From NCBI GenBank assembly GCA_021399435.1, contig JAJTUP010000098.1:146341-210340 (forward strand): 64,000 nucleotides of DNA, given 5' to 3'. Source of the stretch: Diaporthe sp. PMI_573 (lineage: Eukaryota > Ascomycota > Sordariomycetes > Diaporthales > Diaporthaceae). Under the pieces are notes generated by a model, which saw only the letters and a list, made by a program, of their open reading frames with translations, searched no databases and was not told the origin of the DNA. This document shows positions 9,542-21,599 of this stretch, in pieces; position 1 is the first letter of the stretch, and every line of letters begins with the position of its first letter. Position numbers and translations under genes: made by a program.

Positions 9542-9663
9542 AAGCTTGCTTGTCGTCTTTAAACTGTTTCCAACCTACTTCATTCCTGACAATCCTCCCA
9601 CTAACAATCAAAGTTTCAACTTGTGCAGGTTATAAATTATTTTCACTCCCTACACCTCCTGCA

Positions 9664-10473
9664 ATGCGTCGCGACATTATGATACAGTTTCCACTCGGGC
9701 TCAGCCTCGTTGCTCTCGCTTTTCTTGGCTGCTGTTATGTCAACTGCGTCAAACCGGACTTCACACACATATTGCAAGACCTGACAAGAGCCATCCACAA
9801 TCAAGCGACTGATGATGCGCTGGGCCGTACTTTGATGTCGCTTCCGAAACTCATCCTGTTCAGAACGAAGATCACCTTCGTATGGACCAATCTATCCGCC
9901 ATTTTCGGAACTTTGATGGCACTCAAAGCAGATTCCTTGACGACATATACACTCATTCAGAAAATAGGTGGCTTCGTCACAGTTGCAACCAGATGGTCCC
10001 TTGCCGACCACGACCATGAATGTCAGACCTCTTCCGGACGATTCAACGCCGGAAACGAGAACATCTTCTCCAACATCTTTTGCTGGACCGCTCACCTCAG
10101 AAGTGCTGTGTTAATAGCGCACGGATTTAGTTCAATCATGGACGTCGTCATGGATGCTATCGCCGCTGGATTTGACCGCTACAACCCACGACGACACCGG
10201 CGGGTCGACGTGAAAACCCTGAACATGTCAAAACCCAATCGTAACCTTGAACAGATGCTGAGCAGGTGTATATCTAGGACATGTAGGTTGCCTGTCAAAT
10301 TTGGAGGACCTAAAAACAGGCCGTTCCCTGCTTTGATCGATACTGGAGCTATGATGAATGCTATTAGTGCGAATGTTTGCGATGAATTCTCACTTGATTA
10401 CGAGACCGCTTCGATACCGTCTACTGCTTTCAATGGGACTTCCATTAATGTGGGTACAAAGACTACAAAATGA
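9664..10473 (+). CDS. Hypothetical membrane/secreted protein with retropepsin-like motif
   Basis: A 269-residue frame starting MRRDIMIQFPLG, chosen because it follows a clear TATA box and C/T-rich leader. Residues 6-28 form a hydrophobic signal or anchor segment (LGLSLVALAFLGCCYV), and a second hydrophobic stretch follows around 60-90. Near the C-terminus, PFPALIDTGAMMNAISANV matches the flap-less core of a retropepsin-like aspartyl protease (catalytic DTGA, then the usual N-x-I-S). The second half of such a domain is missing because the frame stops shortly after. It may be a 3'-truncated host gene or a host-retroelement fusion. Function unknown. It sits tail-to-tail with the broken ankyrin gene. 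Confidence 0.5.
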   Translation: MRRDIMIQFPLGLSLVALAFLGCCYVNCVKPDFTHILQDLTRAIHNQATDDALGRTLMSLPKLILFRTKITFVWTNLSAIFGTLMALKADSLTTYTLIQKIGGFVTVATRWSLADHDHECQTSSGRFNAGNENIFSNIFCWTAHLRSAVLIAHGFSSIMDVVMDAIAAGFDRYNPRRHRRVDVKTLNMSKPNRNLEQMLSRCISRTCRLPVKFGGPKNRPFPALIDTGAMMNAISANVCDEFSLDYETASIPSTAFNGTSINVGTKTTK

Positions 10474-10685
10474 AAAGAAATTGAAACCTAGCTGAATAGA
10501 CTGGGGGTAGTCAGCTGCGAATCTGAGCTCCGTTAGCGATTGCTCTTTTGGTACCTCAACACTACACGTGCGATTTGCCAAGCCACATGAGCTACTTTGA
10601 CGGAAAGAATTCCGTAAAAATGTGATGCCATGGGATTGAATTATCAAGTTCCGAAATATGGTGGCGAATGTGATTCCTATGTTTT

Positions 10686-11211
10686 TCAACTCTTTCTGGA
10701 TACGGCAGGTCCATGATATCGCGGAACTGCTTCAGATCTGCCTTCCCCGGCTGCTAAAAGGACCTTAACGCAGTAAATCTGTCCATACAGGGCTGCGACG
10801 AGCAAGGGGGTGTAGCCATGAGAGTTTTGAATGTTAATGAGTGTTGAATATCTCATAAGTGTCTTTTGGTATTGACTCGTCTTCCAAAAGGACACACATC
10901 AACCTGGCGCTTTCGGGACCAGGAATACCAGCGAGAACGTGTAGTGCTGTATCCCCAAGCCTTTTACAACAATGGTCTTGCGGTTGCTGTAGCAGGACTT
11001 CAATTATATTGTCGCGTGCTTCAGGAAGGATATCCGGTGTCTGACCGAAGTGCTCACATGTTACAATTTTTAGTGGCTCGCTGTCTGGTTCGACGGGAAG
11101 AAGAGACTGGACAACATGAATCGCTATGCAGTCTGGATAGGCTCGTGAAAGGATCCCGGCCAGCCTGGCAGCAGCAAGGATTTGTGTGAAAGAGCAAACC
11201 TGAGAAGCCAT
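10686..11211 (-). pseudogene. Ankyrin-repeat protein fragment with frameshift
   Basis: Two minus-strand frames together encode ankyrin-type repeats: GDTALHVLAGIPGPESARL in the first (10834-11211) and NSHGYTPLLVAALYGQIYC then VKVLLAAG in the second (from 10895 downward). The frames meet around 10845-10860, where a single-base indel is enough to shift from ...YEIFNT into LINIQNSHGYTP. The N-terminus starts MASQVCSFTQILAAARLAG. The full gene would be longer, and the 3' side stops within the repeats. Ankyrin repeats mediate protein contacts and often belong to larger fungal NLR-like or HET-associated proteins, but no such partner domain is visible here. Confidence 0.65.
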
Positions 11212-11540
11212 TAAAATTGGTGGGGTGAAGGATTGTAGCGCAGGTCGAAAGGGGGTTTCGATCTTGACTTTGGCGAGGATAGTGTGATGACTGGAAGGTG
11301 AATAGAATAAGGAATGTGTAGGACTGCGGGAATTGGAAAGGGGATGAAGGACCGGGCTACCTGAACTGGCATATTCCCTGGGTTAGGGTTAGGCGCTGCC
11401 ACCGGTCTAGTGGAAGATATTCCTGTCCTCATCCCTCCTGTCCTCACCTCTCCGACCAAGCCTCTCAATGCACACAATTGCTTTCGTCAATTCTTATCGA
11501 CCATGCAAAATGTCTTATGAGATATATCACATTCTGACTA

Positions 11541-14500
11541 GTGGTTCCTTCTAGGGCTCGCAGATTGCCACATCTCCAGGAGTCCAACAAAGCTTCCACT
11601 ACGAGCACCGGTACCGACTCCACGTCCCGCGCTGATTCTTTCGCCGACGGCGCTACGCAAAGTGTTGGATTTGATCCACCGGCACGTCATGCTGCTCCCG
11701 ACGACGTTCACAATGATCTCGCGAGTGATCGATGTGTTGAGCTGGCAGACTCCATATGCAAGTACTTTGAAACGATCGGGAACGCGTATGACTCAAACCC
11801 AACTCAAATGAGCGCCTTGGTACTCAACGTGTTCCATCTTTGGATGTTGATGGACCGCGCGGCCATTGAAGTATGCCCCCTTATCCGAGAGTATCATCCA
11901 ATGTTTCCCCCCGAGCTTTTGAATGTCTTGCAGCTTGAACGAGTCGAAGATTTTGATCGACTGACAATGATCCAACGGCACTTGAGAGAGAGGGTCGATG
12001 CCTGCCAGGCGCATTCTTACGATATCTTGAGTGCTGAGAACTCACCCAGTTGTTTTGCAGCAAGGTACTTGACCTGCTCCCCTAGCCTGCAGGCATTGTA
12101 TCATGAAATTCTGCAAGATTCACAGCAAGCTCGAGAAGATAAGGAGACCCAATGGGACACCATTTCAGATGAATGTGAGCAGCTTTCTCAGGAGATCGCC
12201 TCGCTCTTGTGTCTTTGTACCGGGGAGCCGGGCGACCGTACCAAAGATGACATCAAGAACTGCACCAAGTGTTTTCTCAGAAGGAAACGGCGCCGCCTTG
12301 AGATACAGGCCCACGAAGACTTCCTTCCTGTACATGACACAAAGGCTGCTAAGATTGTGTTCGAGCTTTCGATCCCACGCTGGTACGAGGCGTATCGGAA
12401 GGTAACATTCAAGATCATTCACGATCTTGCGTGGCCGGCTAAACTGCAACAAGAGAAGCCGAAACTGATTTTGCGAGATTTCAGACCCCTAGCGAACTAC
12501 CAGAAGGAACGAGCTGTCTCTGGAGGTTTGACCCTCGCTTCACCCACCAAGAGCTTCCTCCAGACCCACTGGAGAGTCGTCCAGGTTCTTCAGGGCTCAC
12601 TGCGAGAAGTCTTGCGCCCGCATGGTCCTCAATTTGAGCTTTATGACATTGAAAACAAGGTCTGGGTCGCAGCCATCGACAGGAATACCCTGACGTTTCA
12701 GCACCTCTGTGGCGTTACCATCCCTCAATGCCTTCGAGAACAGGTCATCTTACCGGACCCACATCCACCAGCGGTCTTTGATGGCCCATCCTCTTACGCT
12801 GTGGTTGCGAATGAGCGCCAGTGTCCCCAGAAAGTGTCTGTACACGAGTTTTCTGCATACCAGAGACTTCTCGCTGGTGTATCACGACGTTGGATGACAA
12901 TTCTTGTTGAGCTGGGCTCTTCTAATCTCAACTTTTCCAGCAGCGAGACGGTCCAGTTCCTCTCCCATCTGGCCCTTCAAGCTGGTCCACCTGGAATGGG
13001 TGGTCTGCGGGAAGCGTACCGGGTCTTCGCTGACGATTCCTTTTGTCTTCGTCTGGCAGAGATGATTGATCAACGATTGGAGTCAATCAAGTCAAATTGG
13101 CGCGAAGTCAACCTCATGGAGTTGTGCATTGTGTTGAATCAACGTCTCCTGGCGTTCGCCTCGTCGTACGAGGCCTGCAAACTGGCGCAGAGGTCTATCC
13201 AATGCGCCCGCCAAGCGACGCTGGGCTGGATTGCCAGACTCCGCGAAGAGCTCCGAAATGCCAAGGACGATTCGACGGCAGACAGAGCAGCTGCTTATGC
13301 TTTCAAATCTGCCCTTCTTTGCCGGCGAACCTTTGCAGCAACATCGAATCAGCTGACAGCTGAAGAGTTGGAGGCGTACTGCGAGGCCTCTACCGCCTTG
13401 CAAGAGCACATGACAACCGGCTTTGAAAGCGACCCCGTGCTGAAGATGATGGTCATTCAAGATACCAAAATGGATATTGGAGCCACTGTTTACGCATCGA
13501 TGCAGGATCATCCTGAGAGTCTGGGATCGGCAATCATGAAGAGCTGGTCAAAGTCCGGCGATGCACCCGATACAGCATTCTCTTCGTGGACCGCCATCGA
13601 AGGGGAGGAGCCATGGGTAGTGGCACGAACTACCACGACTGGCCCGGCCGCCAAGTATGCTTTCAGTCTGACGGTCCACTTCAATTACGTCTCGGGTTTC
13701 CTACTAGTTAATGGGAAGCCCGCCGGGCGTCTGCCAGAGCGCATTCGCCGCTCAGAGGAGGTCAAGGAGTTGTTCGGTGACCACGCGCATCTGAGAACGT
13801 ATCCATGCGATCTTGATGGTATGTCACAGCAGCTTGCGGGACTCGTCGAGGGCTGGCAGGTTTATTTTGGACTCAGACACGACCAAGTGATCATCCGAGC
13901 AATCTCAAAAGTAGCAGCCCTCGAGTTCGTTCCACGCAAGGTTTTCTTCAAAGACACGACCTTTGATCTACCCGTCGATCTGCTTGAGAATTGCGTCCAT
14001 TTCGTGAATTTATCAACAGGAGCTCTCCAGATCCATCGTCGGCCCAGAATTTGGAAACTGAGGGAAAGGGACTGGGTGGTTGACCTTCGGACTCGTCAAT
14101 GTGCACGAGGCATCCGGAAGGTATGTCGTCTCCTGTGTCCTTACTCCGAAACTGCACAGATTGTGGCAAGGCTGTTCAGTCACTTCGAGCGCCCAGAGTT
14201 CCTGAAGATCTTCTTCTCGCCGAGGCAGAAGTTGTGCGTCGACTTGGGCCGGTTTGAGCTGGCGTTCCATGCCAACAGGTACGGGCGGCTGGAGGAGACC
14301 AAGCTCGGCAAAGAGTTTGACCCCAATCAAGATGCCGGCACGTTTCGTGGACTTCTCAGTATGCTTGTTCTGCGAGACGTCGTTGACACAAGGAGGTGGA
14401 CCATCATCGTGCCGCTCGGGAAAAGTGTATATCGTCTAAATAACCCACACGTGGAAACCTCCATCATTCCATCAGGCGCGAATGCCTACGCAAAGTATGA

Positions 14501-17500
14501 GATAGACGATGTGCTTGGCCGACTGACATGCCCTCCGGAGCCTGCTTTGCTGTATGTCAAGGCGCATCTGCATGCTTTGACAAGCTTCCCAATTCCAGAT
14601 AAGCTGACTGGAAGGACCGGCACCGAGGAGGCTATTCATATACTCCAGTCCGGAATGTCTCAGCCATGGGCTCCGCTTGGCATAAATCCCTTCAGAGAAT
14701 TGGAAGCCATTGCTGCACTTTCCCCCAAGAGGGACTTTTACCCTGAGGACAAACGCAGCCTCCAAAAGACACAGTGGGATCCTCGCCTGTCAGTCTCGAT
14801 TCAACACGAGCGCCTGGAGACCCTTGCGAGAGACATTCTGCGCAAATCTAAGCGGCTGCTCCCTTTCACGACATGCACACCGGAAGTGGAGGAAATAGAG
14901 GTGGCTTCGCATCTGCGACGACGAGCCGAGATTAGGCGATCCGTCTATGATCCTCCTTCGATACACCCCCAGGGTCCAACCCCTCTCGACAAGAACGGCA
15001 GCAATGGCAGAACCTCCAATAAGAAATTGACGCCTTCCCAAGGTCCCACAGTTCAATCAACACTGGACAAGGCCTATGCTGGTAGAGACCAGGAGGTTGA
15101 TTCCACCATGGCCATGAATGTCAGACAAATCGTCAAAGCGACTTTCAGGAGACCCTTTCACTTTTCAAAGAAGATGTCAAGAGGTCAGGGGAAGATGCTG
15201 GGCAAAGATTGCTTGAGTGCAGATCAGGATCTGAACATTCCGTGCTATGTTACGATTGATACCTAACTACATTGTGATTCCAGTGCGTCTAGCCACCCAT
15301 CTTATAAACTGACCTGCCAATCCCTCATGGATCTCGATGCACGCTGGCCTGAGCGAGGCTCAGCCCTGACTTGGGCGCCGTACGGGCCTGAGCGGTGCTG
15401 CGGTGCCTTTCGCCGATACTACGGTGCCCCTCACCGGGCCTCCGACGGGCCCGAAGTGCTGCCTTCCAACAGAAGATCAACCTACGATCTATGCTCATTG
15501 GTCAAAGGATTATAGGTGGTTTCCAGTCCGGTGCTGCTCCTTCCCATGGGCTAGGCAAATTAGTCGAAGACTCAGTGGTGGAACAGTTTGGGGAGCTCGT
15601 CGACTTCAGCAGGCGCTCGAGCCCAGATCGACTGTACAGCCTTGCCTTCCGCCTCGCCCTGTTGAGCTTCAAGCAGAAGACAGATTTAGATCTTCTGGAG
15701 GTGTTGGCCGCGATTGCGAGGCTGGATTCACTCAAGATTTTAGTTCCACCTCAACACCCGGTGTTTGTCGACTTTGATCTCATTGCGCCGTCAGCCGAGC
15801 ATTTTGAAACATTGATTCAATCCACATGGCCTCCATTCGCCCAGCGTCCTGGCAAAAACAAGAAAAACATGGAATACCGAGACCAACACTTGATGAGATG
15901 TGAAGAAGAAGGCCGACGACTGGCAAAATGGTTCGTCAAACAATGGCCTTGCCAGTCACCGTCCCTTGACGGATTTCAGTCAGGAACGAACCTCATTGAC
16001 GGCACGGATGCTCTGGACTCAGTTCTGGAAGTGTGGCAACGGAAAATGAACAACATTGAGCTTGGAGGTTACATTGATGAGATCCAAGAAGTCCTGGACA
16101 AGTTTGCTGCGGAGGGCAATGGCTTGCTGCAAGACTCCCAGCCCCGGGTTTTTCCCGCCACGGTTCCCTTCCCAAGCATATTCGTCGCACAGGACCAGTG
16201 GTTCCGTCTCTTCCTCTTGAGCTCCTCAGAAATCCCGCCGACTCTGTCAGCTTGGCGGTGCCGCTGAACTCGCCTTCTATCCAGTTGATACAGACGCAAG
16301 CTACATCCAAGCCTGTGCCATCCGGCCCCCGGCCAGAGTTTGGCGAGCTCCAGCACATTTTGGCTCCGTTTATGAGATCACAAGACCATTTGAGAAAGCG
16401 TTATGGAGAAGATCTGCTCCGCAGTTTGCAGGCAATGAGGAATGGTCGGGCGTTACCATACGGTCAAAGCCGAGATTTGCAGCACCGGTACGACTCTGCA
16501 TCGCAAGTGGCTTATCTCATTGATAGAAGCCGCATAGGCATCGCAGCGCTTTTGATTGCCATCAATGAAGCACTAGCAAAGGACGATAAGCGCTCGCTCT
16601 GGCTCCGAATGGCAAATCTGTGGCCTGGCGGAAAAGTGACCCTTCTCGAACAACTTCGCTCAACGGCCAAGAGTCGTTTCGGAGCTGGCATGAAGGAGGC
16701 GTTGGTCAGGTTCGGCGTCATGAACACAGAGCTCCAATGGCTGGAAAGGCTTCGGCATCACTACCTGAATAGAGATGTTGCCAAAGTGCAAGAAGCCTTG
16801 AGGGACGCAGGACACCAGAACTGGGACCCTCTGCAGCGACCCGACTGGCTGCTTATGGAGCTGGAATGTGACCTTCTCATCGGCCTGAGCAGCTTCAGGT
16901 TGCCAATGCAATTATATCACCCTCATCCGGCGCGAACTCTGTTTTGCAGATGAACATGGGTCAAGGTACCGTACCCTACTCGTCATTCGTCTAGCTGGGT
17001 TCTTACTGACTCACATGCACTTGTAGGCAAGTCGTCCTGCATTGTGCCAATGGCAATTGCGACCCTCGCAGATACCACTCAGATTGCTCGCCTTGTCGTG
17101 CCAAAAGCGCTTCTGTTGCAATCAGCTCAAGTCGTCCAATCTAGGATCGGCGGCCTCGTCGGTCGCGAAATCCGCCACATTCCTTTCTCCCGCCGAACAC
17201 CATCTACGGATGAGATTCTCAGCCTGTACATGGACTTGCATAAGGAAATTCGCCAAGAATCCGGGGTCCTCCTGACGACGAGTGACCACATACTCTCGTT
17301 CAAGCTCAGTGGCCTCCAACGTCTTGTCGACTCGAAGACGTCCGAGGCTGAGAAGATGATCCGGTTCCAAGAAACGTTAACACGGCTTTCCCGCGATGTC
17401 ATCGACGAGTCGGACTTTACTCTGGCAGTGAAGACACAACTCATTTATCCCGTTAGTATCTACCCTCCCAGGAAAAACATTTGTATCATTCCCGAAAGTT

Positions 17501-19469
17501 CGAGGCATTGTGTCTTACCCAACATCCCCACCTCTTCAAGCGCCTATTGTATGATCACACGGCAACTCCCCTGTTGGCCAGAACTAGTCTCAAGGTCTCC
17601 AGCTTCAAATGTTCTATGCTGACAATTGTACAGAGTGGACCTCAGCTCTCGGTTGATGGGGCTCCCCACCGATGGCAGATCATTCAAGAGCTCCTCGGCC
17701 TATTTGAAGACCATCTTCCCGACCTCAGGAGAGCATTCCCAGCTAGTGTTGAAGTAGTTCCCCGTTCACAGGCGCAAGCCTTTCCGATGGCCTTTTTGCT
17801 CAGGAAAGATGCCGAGGATGAATTTCACCGTCTGATCATCGAGGACATCGTCAACAATCGCACCTCTTTCTTGCGACTTTTTGAGTCCGGTGTACCTCCA
17901 AAGAAGGTCCGAAGGACGATACGGCAATTCTTTCAGAAGCCAGCACCAAGCTGCAGGATAAAGACGGACTGAAAGAGGTTGTGAATCTCTTCGCTGATCA
18001 GGAATCCGCCGCTAAGACTCTTCTCCTCGTCCGCGGCCTCATCTTGAACAGGATCCTGCTCTTCTGTATGAAGCGAAGATTCAATGTACAGTACGGGCTG
18101 CACACAGAACGAGACCCAATGGCAGTCCCCTTCGAAGCCAAAGGTGTGCCCTCCGAAAGCAGCGAGTTTGGTCATCCGGATGTCGCTATCATTTTTACAA
18201 CACTGTCATTCTACTACGCGGGGCTCACCCTTGCCCAGTTCCGCCAGAGCCTCTCTAGTGTACTCAAGGCTGACGATGCCGCCTCCGCCTACGATCGATG
18301 GACGCATGGATGTGACACCTTGCCGGCAGGCTTGCGCCACTGGAATGTTATCAACTGTGACGATGACGGTCAAGTCGAAGAGCTTTACAGCCATTTGCGA
18401 CATGATAGAAATGTTCTCAACTCCTACTTGAACAGCTGGGTTTTCCCTTTGTACGCCAAGCAATTCGGGCTGAAACTTTCAGCTTCCGCCTGGGACCTCC
18501 CGAACTTCTCAAGACCCCAGAAGCCAACGTTACCAGGCGCAAGAAGTACCGGGTTCTCCGGAACCAACGACAACAAGTCCTTGCTGCCCTTGACGATTCA
18601 CCAGGATGACCTTCCCAGTCTTGTCCAGACCAACGCGGAGGTCCTGTCCTACCTTCTCCAGCCGCGGAATCGCCGCTACCACTGTGCAGCCTACCACGGC
18701 ACCCGGATGACCGAGGAGCAGCTCCTGCACAAGATATTCAAGGAAGGGATGATGGTCCTCATCGATGCGGGAGCGTACATCCTGGAGCTCAGCAATCAGG
18801 CTCTGGTGAGCAAGTGGTTGGAAATCAACACTATGGCCAAAGCTGGGGTTTTCTTCAAATCCGACAACCGTGCTTGGTAAGTCATTCCCATGTCGAGGAG
18901 GTGGAGCTTGAAGGTGTGAAGGAGTGGCTAAGCTCCTATGGGAGACTCTCCCATGGGATAACCTCCTATGAGATGACCTTCTATGGGATGACCGAAGCTC
19001 TAACCAGCAACAGGGTGCTCTACAGAGGAGTCAAAAAGAAGACCGTCCCCCTTGTGGCGACTCCGTTCGCGGACAACTTGACAGAGTGCGTGGTATTTCT
19101 CGACGAGGCACACTGCCGTGGAACCGACTTGAAGCTGCCCCGAACCGCCAAAGGAGCATTGACGTTGGCCCTTGGCCAAACGAAGGACCATACTGTACAA
19201 GGTAGGTACCCTGATGACTTACAAAGACCAAGTGCTAACAAATTTCAGCCGCGATGAGGCTCCGGCAGTTGTCAACTACCCAGTCAGTTGCCTTTTTCGC
19301 CGGCCCTGAAGTGCATCAAAGCATCATTGATGTTTGCAAGCTCCCGGCACATGGCCAAATCCACTCCGGCCATGTTGTGCAGTGGCTTCTGGAGTGCCTG
19401 AAACCATGGATTACGGATTTGGGATGGAAAACGATATCAGTTCAAAATGGTTATACTGGGCTGTACTAG
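11541..19469 (+). pseudogene. DUF3638/DUF3645 giant protein (P-loop/DEAH), truncated and disrupted
   Basis: Remnant of a fungal protein family of roughly 3,000 residues with an N-terminal DUF6606 (absent here), central DUF3638 and DUF3645; database entries often name it a putative ubiquitinyl hydrolase, which is not proven. Landmarks: LTGRTGTEEA near 14610; Walker-A-like MNMGQGKSS spanning an intron at 16966-17026; DUF3645 GVPSESSEFGHPDVAI near 18143; FLDEAHCRGTDLKLP near 19098. Further introns with good borders: 17452-17633, 18877-19013, 19202-19248. Lesions: a 297-bp solo LTR at 15175-15471 bringing a stop at 15264; frame changes near 16200, near 16897 and near 17910; 5' truncation around 11541; probable loss of the C-terminus. 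Splice sites are still intact, so decay looks recent. Not functional as it stands. Confidence 0.82.
15175..15471 (+). repeat. Solo LTR, copy 1, inside the DUF3638 gene
   Basis: 297 bp starting TGTCAAGAGGTCAGGGG and ending CTTCCAACA, flanked by the 5-bp direct repeat GAAGA (15170-15174 and 15472-15476). A copy of equal length lies at 22781-23077 with its own 5-bp repeat. No internal retroelement sequence remains, so it is a solo LTR left by recombination. Without the LTR and one GAAGA the host reading frame is continuous across the site. Confidence 0.9.
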
Positions 19470-20143
19470 GATCCCTCGATTTGATAAACTGTGTGTAGTT
19501 GGGGGAACATAAGATCTACCGTGAGCATCATATTGACACTGCCGGACGGAAATCATAAACTTGTGTCCCAGAGCCGGCTTTTCAACAAATGGCATTGGAG
19601 GTTCACTGATGCGCTTTTTGACACACTTCCAAAACCTCAATCCAACCTGATCAAAGATTGAGGAATACAGCACCGTTCCATAAGGCTAAGGCTGGCTTTT
19701 AGGTTCAAGTTAAAAGGGGTTCTTTCCCATCTAGTGGCGAGGCTACATGGAATATCAAGAAGTGAAATACTTGAGTGTTTTGTTATTCTTCTCTGGTCGT
19801 ATCGCTTCGGGTTTTGTCTGGCCTGCTTGATCCCAAGAAACAGCAAGACGATTGTGTACGGATACAACAACGACGTAGATTTTGAATTAAAACGAGAAAA
19901 ATGGCTCCCACTCTAATTGTGTACGATGGGGCTTTGACCCCAGGTGGTCATCCGGTAACGCACACAAAAGCTGTCCCATTTTTTCTTGCTTTCCTTTCTC
20001 CCCTGGCATCAGCGTATTTTCCTTTAGCTTATTTCCCGCCCAGATGGATTTAAACCATAGCCTTTATCTCCTATTACTTGGATTTTCTCATGTGTACTTT
20101 GGCATCTTGGATGTCTTGGTTTTCATCCAGGGGTATTTCCTAG
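19470..20143. other. Intergenic, possible 5' exons of the HNH gene
   Basis: No domain is visible. The last part (about 19920-20143) is pyrimidine-rich and ends TTTCCTAG, a possible splice acceptor for the HNH gene that follows. Earlier exons of that gene, if present, could not be recognised. Confidence 0.35.
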
Positions 20144-21106
20144 GGTGGTTGTCGGTCTAGATGGTCCGAATCTTGGGAGTTCCCTACGTCTACGCCTGGC
20201 CAACTGCCGTCTTACTGGCGCTCACTTGCCATCCCTCGCCCGCAAATACCTCAATCTCCACACACACCTGCCCGTTGCTGCGCAGTCACAGGTCGGCATA
20301 TCCCGCTCGAGGCCGCACATCTCATTCCAGTCTCGCAGACAGCATGGTTTAACAGAAATCATATGAAGGTCTTTCAGGTGCGGATGGGCCAGGATAATAT
20401 CAACTGGATCAACCAGTCATGTAATAAGCTATCACTGGCCAGAGATATTCATTTACTGGCAGACCAGGGCCATCTCGTCTTCGTGCCACGTGTCCACCGA
20501 GGTGGAGGCACCGACGGAATTGCCACCTACTCGAATGGTAGACTGGACGCCGAAGCGGTCGCGCTCGTCTGCTACACACTCAAACCCGACCCCTCCTACG
20601 AGCTCGTTCATCTATACCACCTGCACCCTCTCGAGCCCCTTGAGGATATACCAGCAGAGTATATCTTTTCCAACTTCGCCTATGCCATTTTTCGCATCTG
20701 CGAGTTCTTCGACAACGATGGCCGACGGCGGAAGTGTGTCCAGCTTGAGGAAGAGGTGGGCCAGGAGCCACAATACAAAATCAGGGACAACCCAGTGCGC
20801 AAAGACTCGGGGACGCTGAGCAGGAGCCCGACTAAGCGCCGGGGGACATCTCACAGCTCGCCTGAGAAGCGCGCCCGGAGCAACAACGAGGACGGCTCAG
20901 ATGGCGAGGACGCCCTGATCGACTGCTCGTTCTCAAGCGAGGCGACCAGTGGCGAGGGCAGCCATAGGGAAGAAGACGAGGCGCCGCGAGGTCGCACACT
21001 CAAGAGAAAACGGATACTACAGCTTACCCGATCACCCTCTTGGTCTGACTTGAACACGTACGGTGTTAGCTGGGTTGTGACGGAGGAGCCCTTCCCCGTG
21101 ATATAG
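20144..21106 (+). CDS. Fungal HNH nuclease-like protein (5' end not resolved)
   Basis: The open frame runs from 20144 (just after an in-frame TAG that could be a splice acceptor) to TAG at 21104-21106. The first ATG, at 20363, would cut the domain, so the true start is probably in an upstream exon. The N-terminal part reads RCCAVTGRHIPLEAAHLIPV then TAWFNRNHM, the paired-Cys/His pattern of fungal HNH_2 (PF13391) proteins. The middle (ARDIHLLADQGHLVFVPR ... HLYHLHPLEPLEDIPAEYIF) matches the conserved tail of that family. The last about 100 residues are Ser/Arg/Glu-rich and low complexity (SPTKRRG, SPEKRARS), possibly nuclear. The biological role of these fungal HNH proteins is largely unknown. 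Intact from the HNH motif onward. Confidence 0.7.
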   Translation, partial: GGCRSRWSESWEFPTSTPGQLPSYWRSLAIPRPQIPQSPHTPARCCAVTGRHIPLEAAHLIPVSQTAWFNRNHMKVFQVRMGQDNINWINQSCNKLSLARDIHLLADQGHLVFVPRVHRGGGTDGIATYSNGRLDAEAVALVCYTLKPDPSYELVHLYHLHPLEPLEDIPAEYIFSNFAYAIFRICEFFDNDGRRRKCVQLEEEVGQEPQYKIRDNPVRKDSGTLSRSPTKRRGTSHSSPEKRARSNNEDGSDGEDALIDCSFSSEATSGEGSHREEDEAPRGRTLKRKRILQLTRSPSWSDLNTYGVSWVVTEEPFPVI

Positions 21107-21117
21107 GATACCCCATT

Positions 21118-21215
21118 GGCGTGCAGCTGTAAGGATAGGGGTCCCACTAGCGACTGAGTCGATGGCTTGCTGAAGGTCTGCTTCGGTATATTGCTTGATG
21201 GCGTACTGATTAAGA
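21118..21215 (-). pseudogene. pogo transposase N-terminal (helix-turn-helix) scrap
   Basis: The minus strand reads YTEADLQQAIDSVASGTPI followed by LTAARQWGI. This parallels the N-terminus of the pogo transposases at 41.2 kb (GEAEIHDALVACRDGMP) and 44.3 kb (SEADLYDAITAIRDGVS). About 30 codons only, orphaned. Confidence 0.6.
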
Positions 21216-21599
21216 TATCCTAAAGGTTTGAAGTTGAGATGTCTAGAAATGACGAAGAAATCGTGAGTTGAAGAGGACAGGTGGCATTTGCGTCCGGGGT
21301 AGCTCTTCAACTTTCTCTTTGTAGGAGGTATTCTCTATGTCTGACAAGCCACGGGTCGTAGAGCGCTTTCTCGCTATTGCCGCGTCAAAGCCTCAATCCC
21401 TATACACTCTTTGATAGCACAACGTGGATCCATGACGCGAGAGAAGCAATTTAATCGCAATAATGATTTGTACGGCGAATGGGTGGTGAGCTTCAATTCG
21501 GACACATGGGGCCAAGTGCTTAGTCAGCAATGGGTGCGCGGTTGAGCGAATATCTGGTTTCTATTCCAAGAGAAATTAGTGAGCTGGCAAATACAATAC
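21216..21599. other. Intergenic between two pogo scraps
   Basis: No supported gene. It separates an N-terminal pogo scrap on the minus strand from a catalytic-core scrap on the plus strand, so a rearrangement has occurred here. Confidence 0.35.

Noticed and set aside
11381..11393. Telomere-like TTAGGGTTAGG (also near 22604, 34600, 52803)
   Set aside because: Only one and a half to two units each; too short for an interstitial telomere or chromosome end.
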